Below, piece by piece: positions 1-5,709 of a DNA stretch of 8,837 nt. The position numbers were made by a program, and so were the translations under genes. Position 1 is the stretch's first letter; each line of letters starts with the position of its first letter. The DNA is from Pseudomonadota bacterium. GTDB lineage: Bacteria; Pseudomonadota; Gammaproteobacteria; SZUA-229. The DNA lies in NCBI GenBank assembly GCA_030673345.1, contig DAOVJH010000037.1, positions 1 to 8,837 on the forward strand, read 5' to 3'. The notes beneath the pieces are model-generated. The model did not search any database and was not told the DNA's origin. It saw only the letters and a program-made list of their open reading frames with translations.

Positions 1-27
1 AAAAAAAACGCGGATAAAAATCCGCGT
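1..27 (-). terminator. Intrinsic terminator, minus strand
   Basis: Read on the minus strand, a 9-bp stem (AACGCGGAT / ATCCGCGTT) with a TTTT loop runs straight into at least eight Ts at the window edge. This is a textbook Rho-independent terminator. It faces the ferredoxin gene that stops at 200, which would give that mRNA a 3' untranslated tail of about 170 bases. It could instead serve an unrecognised short minus-strand transcript. In the plus direction there is no T tract after the hairpin. Confidence 0.8.
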
Positions 28-44
28 TGAAAATTACCACCAAA

Positions 45-91
45 GGGAGGATGGAGGAAATATGAAAAAAACTATTCAATTGCATAAATAG
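45..91 (+). other. Orphan strong RBS with 9-codon ORF (MKKTIQLHK)
   Basis: Two Shine-Dalgarno-like runs (GGGAGG at 45-50 and GGAGG at 53-57) precede an ATG at 62 by 4 bases, the best-looking initiation region in the window. The reading frame encodes only MKKTIQLHK before TAG at 89-91. Several more stops follow in the AT-rich DNA beyond. It could be a leader peptide, the degraded start of a former gene (MKKTI is a common start of exported proteins), or chance. No plus-strand gene follows within the next 480 bases, and the transcript would run into antisense of the ferredoxin gene. Confidence 0.25.
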
Positions 92-99
92 AATATAAG

Positions 100-113
100 T
101 ATATTATAATATA
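100..113. repeat. 14-bp perfect AT palindrome
   Basis: TATATTATAATATA reads the same on both strands. It sits in an AT-rich stretch (about 85-125) between the ferredoxin stop and the terminator at 1-27. The remaining non-coding bases from 114 to 199 show no ORF, RNA gene or convincing promoter. A palindrome made only of A and T is not strong evidence of function. Confidence 0.4.
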
Positions 114-199
114 TCTATCGAAATGTCAAATGACTTTTGAATCAGATCTAAATCTTGGGCAGATATCTCACATAAGCAATTGTTTTTACGATATCTTTT

Positions 200-511
200 C
201 TAATCGATCAAAAGTCTTTCAACTATCTCACCGCCGATCAAATGCTTCTCTATGATCTCATCAATGTCTTCACGGTCGATGTAGCAATACCATGTCTCTT
301 CCGGATAGACCACCAATACCGGGCCAAGTTCACAACGGTCGAGACAACCAGCCGTATTAATTCGCACCTTGCCTGCACCGGATAAACCTAACGCTTTGAT
401 TTTGGCTTTTGCATAACCACGGATCGCCGTGGCATTACACTGTTCACAACATTGCAGCCCCGATTCACGTGAATTGGTACAGAAAAATACGTGGTATTTA
501 TAATAAGGCAA
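200..511 (-). CDS. Thioredoxin-like [2Fe-2S] ferredoxin
   Basis: Encodes 103 residues, the usual size of the small thioredoxin-fold ferredoxins typified by Aquifex Fd4. Such proteins are soluble one-electron carriers. Visible cysteines are C11 (FFCTNSRESG), C21, C22 and C25 (QCCEQC), C56 and C60 (AGCLDRC) and C76. By family, C11, one of the 21-25 group, C56 and C60 would hold the cluster. The acidic C-terminal helix is also typical. I chose TTG at 511-509 because AGGAGAG lies 4 bases upstream and the ferredoxin fold begins directly after it. The frame stays open to an ATG at 745, but that extension would run through the opposite-strand coq7 and its sequence resembles no ferredoxin. It is transcribed alone, divergent from coq7. 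The electron partner cannot be told from sequence. Confidence 0.88.
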   Translation of the reverse strand: MPYYKYHVFFCTNSRESGLQCCEQCNATAIRGYAKAKIKALGLSGAGKVRINTAGCLDRCELGPVLVVYPEETWYCYIDREDIDEIIEKHLIGGEIVERLLID

Positions 512-515
512 TGAT

Positions 516-522
516 CTCTCCT
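516..522 (-). promoter_or_regulatory. Ribosome-binding site fixing the TTG start
   Basis: On the minus strand AGGAGAG is followed by four bases (ATCA) and then TTG. No ATG or GTG lies in frame close by, so this site decides the ferredoxin start. Confidence 0.75.
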
Positions 523-568
523 GTTTTTGTCGAAACAGTATTGCACTGAAAGTATTAAAACAGCAATA
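521..568. promoter_or_regulatory. Divergent ferredoxin/coq7 control region with two inverted repeats
   Basis: The 64 bases between the two start codons must carry both promoters. Two inverted repeats are visible: CTGTTT (521-526) with AAACAG (533-538), loop 6; and TATTGC (539-544) with GCAATA (563-568). I could not find a well-spaced sigma-70 promoter. Candidate -10 boxes TATTAA (553-558) and TATACA (567-572) lack a -35 at 16-18 bases. The repeats may be operator half-sites, which is inference. Confidence 0.3.
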
Positions 569-575
569 TACAGTT

Positions 576-1214
576 ATGCGTAATTTTAGCCCTCTCGACC
601 AGATAATCATGAATGCCGATACCGCGTTGCGTACGCTTATAGGCCAGCCTGTGACAACCCACCGCGAATATCCAGCCGAAGGGTTTTCCGATGCTGAATT
701 TTCTGAACAGGATAAAAAAAATATCGCCGGCCTTATGCGCGTCAATCACAGCGGTGAAGTTTCGGCGCAGGCCCTGTACCAGGGACAGTCTTTAACCTCC
801 CGGAATAAAGAGGTAAAAGAAAAACTGCAACAGGCAGCGCTGGAGGAAAATGACCACCTGGACTGGACGAAACTCCGCATCAATGAGCTCGGCAGTCATA
901 CCAGCCTGTTAAACCCGCTGTGGTATGGCGGTTCATTTGCGATCGGTGCATTTGCCGGCGCGATAGGTGATAAATGGAATTTAGGTTTTTTAGCTGAGAC
1001 CGAGCACCAGGTCGTCGAACACCTGGAATCGCATCTCAACAAGCTGCCCGGTGGTGACCTGAGAAGCCGCGCCATCCTGGAGCAGATGAAGATCGATGAA
1101 TTAAAACACGCCACTACGGCAATCGAAAATGGCGCTGCCGAACTGCCACCGCCCGTTAAAAAACTGATGGCGGCGATGTCAAAAGTGATGACCGGGTCAG
1201 CGTATTACATCTGA
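576..1214 (+). CDS. coq7: Coq7, di-iron demethoxyubiquinone hydroxylase
   Basis: Encodes 212 residues, the normal bacterial Coq7 length. The enzyme hydroxylates 2-octaprenyl-3-methyl-6-methoxy-1,4-benzoquinone (demethoxyubiquinone), a late step of ubiquinone synthesis at the inner face of the cytoplasmic membrane, using O2 and a carboxylate-bridged di-iron centre. All six expected ligands are visible: E61 (SGEV), E91 and H94 (EENDHL), E143 (ETEH), E175 and H178 (DELKH). A hydrophobic stretch at about 112-131 (GGSFAIGAFAGAIG) fits the membrane-binding segment. The start at 576 is chosen because FSPLDQIIMNADTALRTL matches the family N-terminus. No clear Shine-Dalgarno sequence precedes it or the ATG at 609. 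In Pseudomonas coq7 lies near the OsmC gene and vfr, as here. The divergent ferredoxin could be an electron source, which is speculation. Confidence 0.96.
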   Translation: MRNFSPLDQIIMNADTALRTLIGQPVTTHREYPAEGFSDAEFSEQDKKNIAGLMRVNHSGEVSAQALYQGQSLTSRNKEVKEKLQQAALEENDHLDWTKLRINELGSHTSLLNPLWYGGSFAIGAFAGAIGDKWNLGFLAETEHQVVEHLESHLNKLPGGDLRSRAILEQMKIDELKHATTAIENGAAELPPPVKKLMAAMSKVMTGSAYYI

Positions 1215-1257
1215 ATGACTGTTAATGAGCCAAAGAAGACATAAGTGTTCAATATTC

Positions 1258-1281
1258 CCCTTCTCCCAGGGGGGAGAAGGG
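1258..1281. repeat. Perfect 10-bp hairpin between convergent genes
   Basis: CCCTTCTCCC (1258-1267) and GGGAGAAGGG (1272-1281) pair perfectly around a 4-base loop. It lies between the stops of coq7 (plus) and the VOC gene (minus). It probably helps end or protect both transcripts, but neither side has a T tract, so it is not a classical terminator. C/T-arm hairpins of this kind often occur as dispersed intergenic repeats. The rest of the 117-base gap holds only a weak inverted repeat, CCAATG (1300-1305) with CATTGG (1318-1323). Confidence 0.65.
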
Positions 1282-1331
1282 ACTTAAAGCCAGTGTCCGC
1301 CAATGGCCGTTAGCGAGCATTGGGTGCACGC

Positions 1332-1742
1332 CTATACACCTGCACTTAAAGGCGGATGATAGATAATCTGCACCGCATTTTCATCCGGGTCCTTACAGTA
1401 AAAACTTCGTGCGCCATCGCGATGATCTTTTACCGCTGTCAGCATCTCTACGCCTTCCTGCTTCAAAAATTCGAACCAGTTAACGACATCCTGCCGGCTA
1501 TCGATGATAAATCCAAGGTGATCCAGTGACTGTGCACTACCTGCTTCGATATTATTTGCTGCGCGATGCAGTGCAAGATTATCGTTGCCCGATGTCAGGT
1601 AATAATTATCTTTATCAGGCTGCCATTCGATGGTCATACCGAGTAACCGGGTATAAAAATCAACACTGCTTTCGAGTTTATTAACATTGAGCGCCAGGTG
1701 GCGCATACCTGCTGTTGCTACTGGCCGTTCGAGTTTAGACAT
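1332..1742 (-). CDS. VOC-superfamily protein (glyoxalase/dioxygenase fold)
   Basis: Encodes 136 residues, the usual size of a single-chain VOC protein with two beta-alpha-beta-beta-beta modules. Module 1 starts at H15 (MRHLALNV) followed by SVDFYTRLLGM. Module 2 starts at H75 (LDHLGF) and ends in the typical DPDENAVQIIYH. Compared with E. coli glyoxalase I (H5, E56, H74, E122), the ligand positions read H15, H59, H75 and Q125. The last glutamate is therefore replaced by glutamine, which weakens a glyoxalase I assignment. A metal-dependent isomerase, dioxygenase or non-catalytic binding protein are all possible, and the substrate is unknown. It is the last gene of the osmC-DUF885-VOC operon, 20 bases after the DUF885 stop. 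The ATG at 1742 has only a weak upstream GGAT. Family is sure, function is not. Confidence 0.88.
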   Translation of the reverse strand: MSKLERPVATAGMRHLALNVNKLESSVDFYTRLLGMTIEWQPDKDNYYLTSGNDNLALHRAANNIEAGSAQSLDHLGFIIDSRQDVVNWFEFLKQEGVEMLTAVKDHRDGARSFYCKDPDENAVQIIYHPPLSAGV

Positions 1743-1762
1743 GGTTTTCTGTATCCAGCTGT

Positions 1763-3502
1763 TTACTCAGAAAAAATCTCATCATGAACCGACTGCCAGA
1801 CCGACTCACCAAAAATATTCTGAACGATCAGAGGCAAGGCGATCGAACCCTGTGATAACAGGCGATCATGAAAATCCTTAAGTTTTGTTTTTTCGATAGT
1901 TGCTGTATCAGCAAAGACTTTCTCACGGGTTCTTAAAATAATTTCGCGGCCGATGGCATAACATAAAGGGGTGGCTGCAGCATTGCTGTACCAGCTGATC
2001 TCTGACCTCGCCTGCTGTTCATCAAAACCCAGGCTATCGATGAGCAATTGAACCGCATCATCAAAACTTAACTGGCCGGTATGGATCTTGACATCGATGA
2101 CGATCCGTAGCGCACGCCATAATCGATCTCGCAACAGGATGAAACGATGCTCATCTTTATCATACAGGCCATGCTCAAAAACCAGTTGTTCACAATACAA
2201 CGCCCAGCCTTCATACATGCTGGCTGAGGCATTAAGCAAACGTGTAACGTTACTGTTATGAGCCTGGTTAGCAACGACAAACTGCAGGTGGTGACCGGGG
2301 AAGGCCTCGTGTACCGATGTCAGATCGATGCTGAACTGATTGTGCTCTGCCAGCAGCGAGTCATCTTCTACCGTGGTGACATAATATATGCCGCGCTGAT
2401 CTTCATCTTGCGGCATCGGTGGTTCATAAGCCGCAAAGGGAATGAGGTCCTGCATGAATGAGGGGGTCTGCTGAACCTTCAGCGACTGTTTTTCAGGAAC
2501 GGTCACTATATCTGACTTGAGCAGCCAGGCATGTGCGGCCTGCATCTTTTGACGATAGCTATCCAGCAACTGATCAGCCTTTGGATGTTTTGCACGAACC
2601 TTATCTAATGCTTTTTTTACATCTTGTTCACCGCAAATGTTTTTACTCTGCTGGAGCAGCTCATCTTGCGTTCGTTCTACCAGGCGCTCACCGAAACGGA
2701 GAATCTTTTCAGCATCGGTTGCTAAAAAGTGTTTTTCGTTTAACAGCCGGTTAAACCGGTAATGTCCCGAAGCAAATTTTCCTTCGGCCCGGGGCAAAAC
2801 CTCTGTCTCGAGATAAGCTGCAAAATCATTGAGTGCGCCAGCGGCTTCATCAAACAGCGGCTGCAGCCTTGCCGGGTTGGTGAATTTAGCGGTCGTCAGC
2901 GGATGCCTGGCTAAGCCACGGATGAAATCAGCGCCTGCTCGTGAGACATCTCTAGCCGTCACCGTCCACTGTGGCACGACCCGTTCCGGGTGACACGCCA
3001 GCATGACCTTAGCGCCACGCAGATGCTCAGGAATCTTTTCCAGCCGATGCTTTATCGCATGCTGTACATTTTTCCCGGGGTGGATAAGAAGCTGGTATAT
3101 AGCGCCGACCGGTACGTACTCTATCGGATTTCGATAACGCCAGTCGTTCTCTTCCAGATCATGCAGTTCGATCGTTATCGCACCTTTGATGATGCGGAAA
3201 TCGATCTGCCTGTTTTCACTCAGCTCAGCGATAGTAAGTTCGTCCAGTGCTGACAGCATCTTCTGGTTTAAAACCAGCAATGCACCTATATCATCATGTT
3301 CGTAACTGGTCAGCTGATCGGCATAATCATAGACGCCGACATCGACTGCCTGCTCGGGATGATAACGGAACCATGAATGGTAATACTGCTCACACAGGGC
3401 ATCAAACTGCGTGTCTGCGGCATTTACAGGTTCCTGTATATTCAGATCGGGACTGGTATCAACTTCTGCTTCTGCGACTGCAGCATCTTCTAACTGGGAC
3501 AT
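1763..3502 (-). CDS. DUF885 family protein, putative metallopeptidase
   Basis: Encodes 579 residues, close to the usual full length of the DUF885 family. The signature is complete: HEAFPGHH at 398-405 (an HExxxGHH-like zinc site), SMYEGWALYCEQL at 428-440 whose E431 is the likely further metal ligand, and a C-terminal TPLCYAIGRE block at 511-520. The family is related to zinc carboxypeptidase/thermolysin-like peptidases, but this member's substrate is unknown. Many family members are exported or lipoproteins. This one has no signal peptide, lipobox or membrane segment and begins with an acidic, alanine-rich tail of about 30 residues, so it is probably cytoplasmic. Its ATG follows a weak purine run (AAAGAAGA), 32 bases after the osmC stop, indicating co-transcription. 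Codon use looks like its neighbours. Confidence 0.9.
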   Translation of the reverse strand: MSQLEDAAVAEAEVDTSPDLNIQEPVNAADTQFDALCEQYYHSWFRYHPEQAVDVGVYDYADQLTSYEHDDIGALLVLNQKMLSALDELTIAELSENRQIDFRIIKGAITIELHDLEENDWRYRNPIEYVPVGAIYQLLIHPGKNVQHAIKHRLEKIPEHLRGAKVMLACHPERVVPQWTVTARDVSRAGADFIRGLARHPLTTAKFTNPARLQPLFDEAAGALNDFAAYLETEVLPRAEGKFASGHYRFNRLLNEKHFLATDAEKILRFGERLVERTQDELLQQSKNICGEQDVKKALDKVRAKHPKADQLLDSYRQKMQAAHAWLLKSDIVTVPEKQSLKVQQTPSFMQDLIPFAAYEPPMPQDEDQRGIYYVTTVEDDSLLAEHNQFSIDLTSVHEAFPGHHLQFVVANQAHNSNVTRLLNASASMYEGWALYCEQLVFEHGLYDKDEHRFILLRDRLWRALRIVIDVKIHTGQLSFDDAVQLLIDSLGFDEQQARSEISWYSNAAATPLCYAIGREIILRTREKVFADTATIEKTKLKDFHDRLLSQGSIALPLIVQNIFGESVWQSVHDEIFSE

Positions 3503-3534
3503 AATAATTTTCTTCTTTAAGCGGTCTTCTATTT

Positions 3535-3954
3535 TCAGTCTTGTTCGATAATTTCAAAGTCGTGCGTCACTTCGGCACTCTGTGCCAGCATGATAGAAAC
3601 TGAGCAATATTTTTCAGCTGTCATCTCGACAGCACGCGCCACCTTTTTCTCATCCAGCGCTTTACCCTTTACCACATAGTGCACATGGATTCGGGTAAAT
3701 ACTTTTGGTACTTCATCAGCACGCTCAGCGGATAGTTCGACGTGGCAATCAGAGATCGACTGGCGCTGGCGCTGTAATATCATGACCACATCAAAAGCGG
3801 TGCATCCACCCATACCCAGTAACACCATCTCCATCGGCCTGACACCCAGGTTTCGGCCACCACTCTCAGGCGGACCATCCATCACCACTGAATGTCCACT
3901 TTCGGATTCACCGATAAAAGACATATTATCCAACCATTTTACAACTGCTTTCAT
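3535..3954 (-). CDS. yhfA: OsmC family protein, YhfA type
   Basis: Encodes 139 residues and aligns by eye over its whole length with E. coli YhfA: VKWLDNMSFIGES, RPMEMVLLGMGGC, then AEKYCSVSIML. The two reactive-cysteine positions of the OsmC/Ohr fold are present, C51 (MGGCTAFD) and C117 (AEKYCSV), which in Ohr/OsmC reduce organic hydroperoxides. The true substrate of the YhfA branch is not established. The proteins are soluble, obligate dimers. It is divergent from crp, exactly as yhfA is in E. coli, and heads the operon that continues into DUF885 and VOC. A GAG lies 6 bases before the ATG (GAGATAAACATG). Its upstream DNA carries three copies of a 12-base motif. Confidence 0.93.
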   Translation of the reverse strand: MKAVVKWLDNMSFIGESESGHSVVMDGPPESGGRNLGVRPMEMVLLGMGGCTAFDVVMILQRQRQSISDCHVELSAERADEVPKVFTRIHVHYVVKGKALDEKKVARAVEMTAEKYCSVSIMLAQSAEVTHDFEIIEQD

Positions 3955-3967
3955 GTTTATCTCGTGT

Positions 3968-4005
3968 TTATATTTAACTATTATATTTAACTGTTATATT
4001 TACCT
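3968..4005. repeat. Three direct repeats with 13-bp period
   Basis: TTATATTTAACT occurs at 3968-3979 and 3981-3992, and TTATATTTACCT at 3994-4005, each separated by one base. The array lies 14 bases upstream of the osmC ATG and 76 bases before the crp ATG. A 13-bp period is a little more than one helix turn, so copies would lie on roughly adjacent helix faces. It could be a multi-site operator, an AT-rich promoter element or simple replication slippage. Confidence 0.75.
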
Positions 4006-4011
4006 GAATTC

Positions 4012-4040
4012 TTTAGCTTTCTAATAATCTTGTGTATTAT
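4012..4040 (+). promoter_or_regulatory. Candidate crp promoter
   Basis: TATTAT at 4035-4040 is a good -10 box and lies 17 bases after a poor -35 candidate, TTTAGC (4012-4017). Transcription would begin near 4047, giving a leader of about 34 bases. No TGTGA-N6-TCACA CRP site is visible in 3955-4080, so autoregulation cannot be claimed. Confidence 0.3.
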
Positions 4041-4080
4041 CCATTGTTAAGAAAACCAAGGAAACGTCGCCGGTATCGCT

Positions 4081-4731
4081 ATGAGCATAATCAGAGAAAT
4101 CCCAACACTGAACCCTTCACTCGAACATCTGCTGAAGTATTCTCACAGAAAAACTTACAAATCAAAAAAAATCATTATCCATGAAGGCGATGTTTCGAAT
4201 AGCCTGTACTATATCATCGAGGGCTCTGTAAGCGTACTGGCAGAGAGCGAAACCGGTGAAGAAATCATACTGGCTCAATTAAACCAGGGGGATTTTTTTG
4301 GTGAAGCCGGTTTATTTGAATTCGATACCAGTGATGAAGGTAAACGCACCGCACGTGTTCTTGCGCGCAGTGACTGCACTATCGCTGAAATCAGTTATGC
4401 ACAGTTCAAACAGATCGTTGCTGAAGACCCTGCAGTGATGTTCCTGCTCACCAGCCAGATATTTCATCGCCTGAAAAAAACCAGCATGAAAGTTCGCGAC
4501 CTGATATTCCTGGATGTGAAAGGCCGTATCGCACACTGCCTGCTCGAGCTGAGCGCAGAACCCGATGCCATGACTCATCCTGAAGGCATGCAGATCAAGA
4601 TCACCCGGCAAGACCTGGCGAAGATGGTCGGCTGCTCCCGCGAGATGGCGGGACGTGTATTAAAAGAACTGGAAGATGAAGACCTGATTACCGCACATGG
4701 CAAAACCATCGTGGTGTTTGGTACACGCTGA
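4081..4731 (+). CDS. crp: Crp/Vfr-type cAMP receptor protein
   Basis: Encodes 216 residues, typical of CRP/Vfr. The N-terminal cyclic-nucleotide domain (about 15-130) has LNQGDFFGEAGLFE with G74 and E75, and R89/T90 in place of E. coli R82/S83. A loop between them is about four residues longer than in E. coli and resembles Vfr. T134 and S135 match T127/S128. The dimer helix leads to a winged helix-turn-helix from about 172: KITRQDLAKMVGCSREMAGR carries R187, E188 and R192, equal to E. coli R180, E181 and R185, so it should recognise TGTGA-type sites. It ends HGKTIVVFGTR as expected. The start at 4081 is the only sensible one, although the nearest AAGGAA (4058-4063) lies 17 bases away, too far for an ordinary ribosome site. 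It is divergent from yhfA and convergent with trpC. Confidence 0.96.
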   Translation: MSIIREIPTLNPSLEHLLKYSHRKTYKSKKIIIHEGDVSNSLYYIIEGSVSVLAESETGEEIILAQLNQGDFFGEAGLFEFDTSDEGKRTARVLARSDCTIAEISYAQFKQIVAEDPAVMFLLTSQIFHRLKKTSMKVRDLIFLDVKGRIAHCLLELSAEPDAMTHPEGMQIKITRQDLAKMVGCSREMAGRVLKELEDEDLITAHGKTIVVFGTR

Positions 4732-4745
4732 TTTTAAAGGTCTCA

Positions 4746-4896
4746 ACCGCAGAGGGTGCAGAGGTTTTTTGTAGGTGCGAATTTATTCGCACAATGGTGC
4801 CAGAGTATGCGTTCGTCGTGCGAATAAATTCGCACCTACATTTGAAAGGCTAACACACAAACAATTTTTTCTCTGTGACTCCGTGCCCTCTGCGGT
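4746..4896. repeat. Outer inverted repeat of a nested intergenic element
   Basis: ACCGCAGAGGG (4746-4756) and CCCTCTGCGGT (4886-4896) are perfect 11-bp inverted arms. Both continue with a partly matching GAG-containing segment inward. Together with the inner repeat they fill nearly all the 169 bases between the crp and trpC stops. No transposase is encoded, so this is a non-autonomous or structural intergenic repeat. It may also act as a two-way transcription block, though no U-tract terminator is clear. Confidence 0.75.
4770..4840. repeat. Inner 23-bp perfect inverted repeat
   Basis: Arms at 4770-4792 and 4818-4840 are perfect reverse complements over 23 bases around a 25-base loop. Each arm is itself a palindrome, GTGCGAAT-TT-ATTCGCAC (4775-4792 on the left, and its equivalent on the right). 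The DNA can therefore fold either as one long hairpin or as two short ones. The arm resembles GTGCGAATTTATTCGCAC intergenic repeats that I recall as dispersed in several gammaproteobacterial genomes. Confidence 0.88.
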
Positions 4897-4900
4897 GAGT

Positions 4901-5707
4901 TTATTTAAAAAACAACTCAGCCAGCTTCTCACCCGGGCTTTCTGCCCGCATAAATGCTTCACCCACCAGAAACGCATCAACCCCGTTATCACGCATCAAC
5001 TGCACATCATCTTTGGTATGGATACCTGACTCTGTCACCAGGATATGATTTTCATTCACCATACCCAGCATCGACAAGGTGGTATCAAGCGATGTATCGA
5101 AGTTTCGCAGGTTGCGGTTATTAATACCGATCAAACGTGCACCCGTTTTTAAGGCGCGCCGCATTTCCTGCTCATCATGTACTTCCATCAGCACATCCAT
5201 GGTGAGCTCACGCGCGAGGTCGAACAAAAACTGCAGGGTCTCATCATCTAATGCCGCCACGATCAATAAGATACAGTCCGCATCGATGGCACGCGCCTCA
5301 TAGACCTGGTAGGGGTCTATAATAAAATCTTTACGGATCACGGGAAGATCACATGCTGCCCTCGCCTGTTTCAGATACTCTTCATGTCCCTGAAAATAAT
5401 CTTTATCCGTCAATATGGATAAACAGGCTGCGCCATTGCTGGCATAACTTCTGGCTATTTCAGCCGGTTCAAAATTTTCTCTTAGCAGGCCTTTACTGGG
5501 CGATGCTTTTTTTATTTCAGCGATGACAGCAGACTGACCGTTATCGATTTTATTTTCGATAGACCTTATAAAACCACGCGCAGCATCAGCGCTTTTGCAT
5601 CGCTGCTTTAATTCATCGATAGAAATCTTTTCCGAACGTTCGTTTATCTCTTCACGTTTACGCTCAAGGATCTTTACCAATATGTCAGGGGTATCACTAT
5701 TCATCAT
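4901..5707 (-). CDS. trpC: Indole-3-glycerol phosphate synthase
   Basis: Encodes 268 residues, the size of a monofunctional enzyme, so it is not fused to TrpF as in E. coli. It is a cytoplasmic TIM barrel that decarboxylates and closes CdRP to indole-3-glycerol phosphate. Catalytic and binding residues in order: E64 and K66 (VIAEIKKASPSKG), K126 (VIRKDF), E175 (LMEVHDE), N196 (IGINNRNL), E226 and S227 (VTESGI), then the phosphate loop FLVGEAFM. Its ATG at 5707 is 2 bases after the trpD stop, so translation is probably coupled. The second ATG at 5704 is equally placed after the short GAGA and cannot be excluded. It is the last trp gene here, and its TAA at 4901-4903 lies next to the nested repeat. 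Confidence 0.96.
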   Translation of the reverse strand: MMNSDTPDILVKILERKREEINERSEKISIDELKQRCKSADAARGFIRSIENKIDNGQSAVIAEIKKASPSKGLLRENFEPAEIARSYASNGAACLSILTDKDYFQGHEEYLKQARAACDLPVIRKDFIIDPYQVYEARAIDADCILLIVAALDDETLQFLFDLARELTMDVLMEVHDEQEMRRALKTGARLIGINNRNLRNFDTSLDTTLSMLGMVNENHILVTESGIHTKDDVQLMRDNGVDAFLVGEAFMRAESPGEKLAELFFK

Positions 5708-5709
5708 TC

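Noticed and set aside
521..538. LexA-type SOS box (CTGT...ACAG) upstream of coq7
   Set aside because: Spacing is CTGT-N10-ACAG, while the E. coli-type box needs N8. Neither gene is a known SOS gene.
512..745. N-terminal extension of the ferredoxin gene to ATG 745
   Set aside because: It is antisense to the start of coq7, its sequence resembles no ferredoxin, and a TTG with a good ribosome site sits exactly at the domain start.
2748..2760. CCGGTT-A-AACCGG palindrome as an operator
   Set aside because: It lies in the middle of the DUF885 coding region with no promoter nearby and is short enough to be chance.
3968..4005. CRISPR-like array
   Set aside because: The repeat unit is 12 bases with a 1-base spacer and three copies. 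There are no spacers or cas genes, so it is a simple tandem repeat.
3955..4080. CRP autoregulation site before crp
   Set aside because: No TGTGA-N6-TCACA or close variant was found. TGTGTATTATCCATTG matches only one half poorly.
4741..4770. Intrinsic terminator for crp ending in TTTTTT (4765-4770)
   Set aside because: The T run is present but only a 4-bp AACC/GGTT stem can be drawn before it. This is too weak to call.
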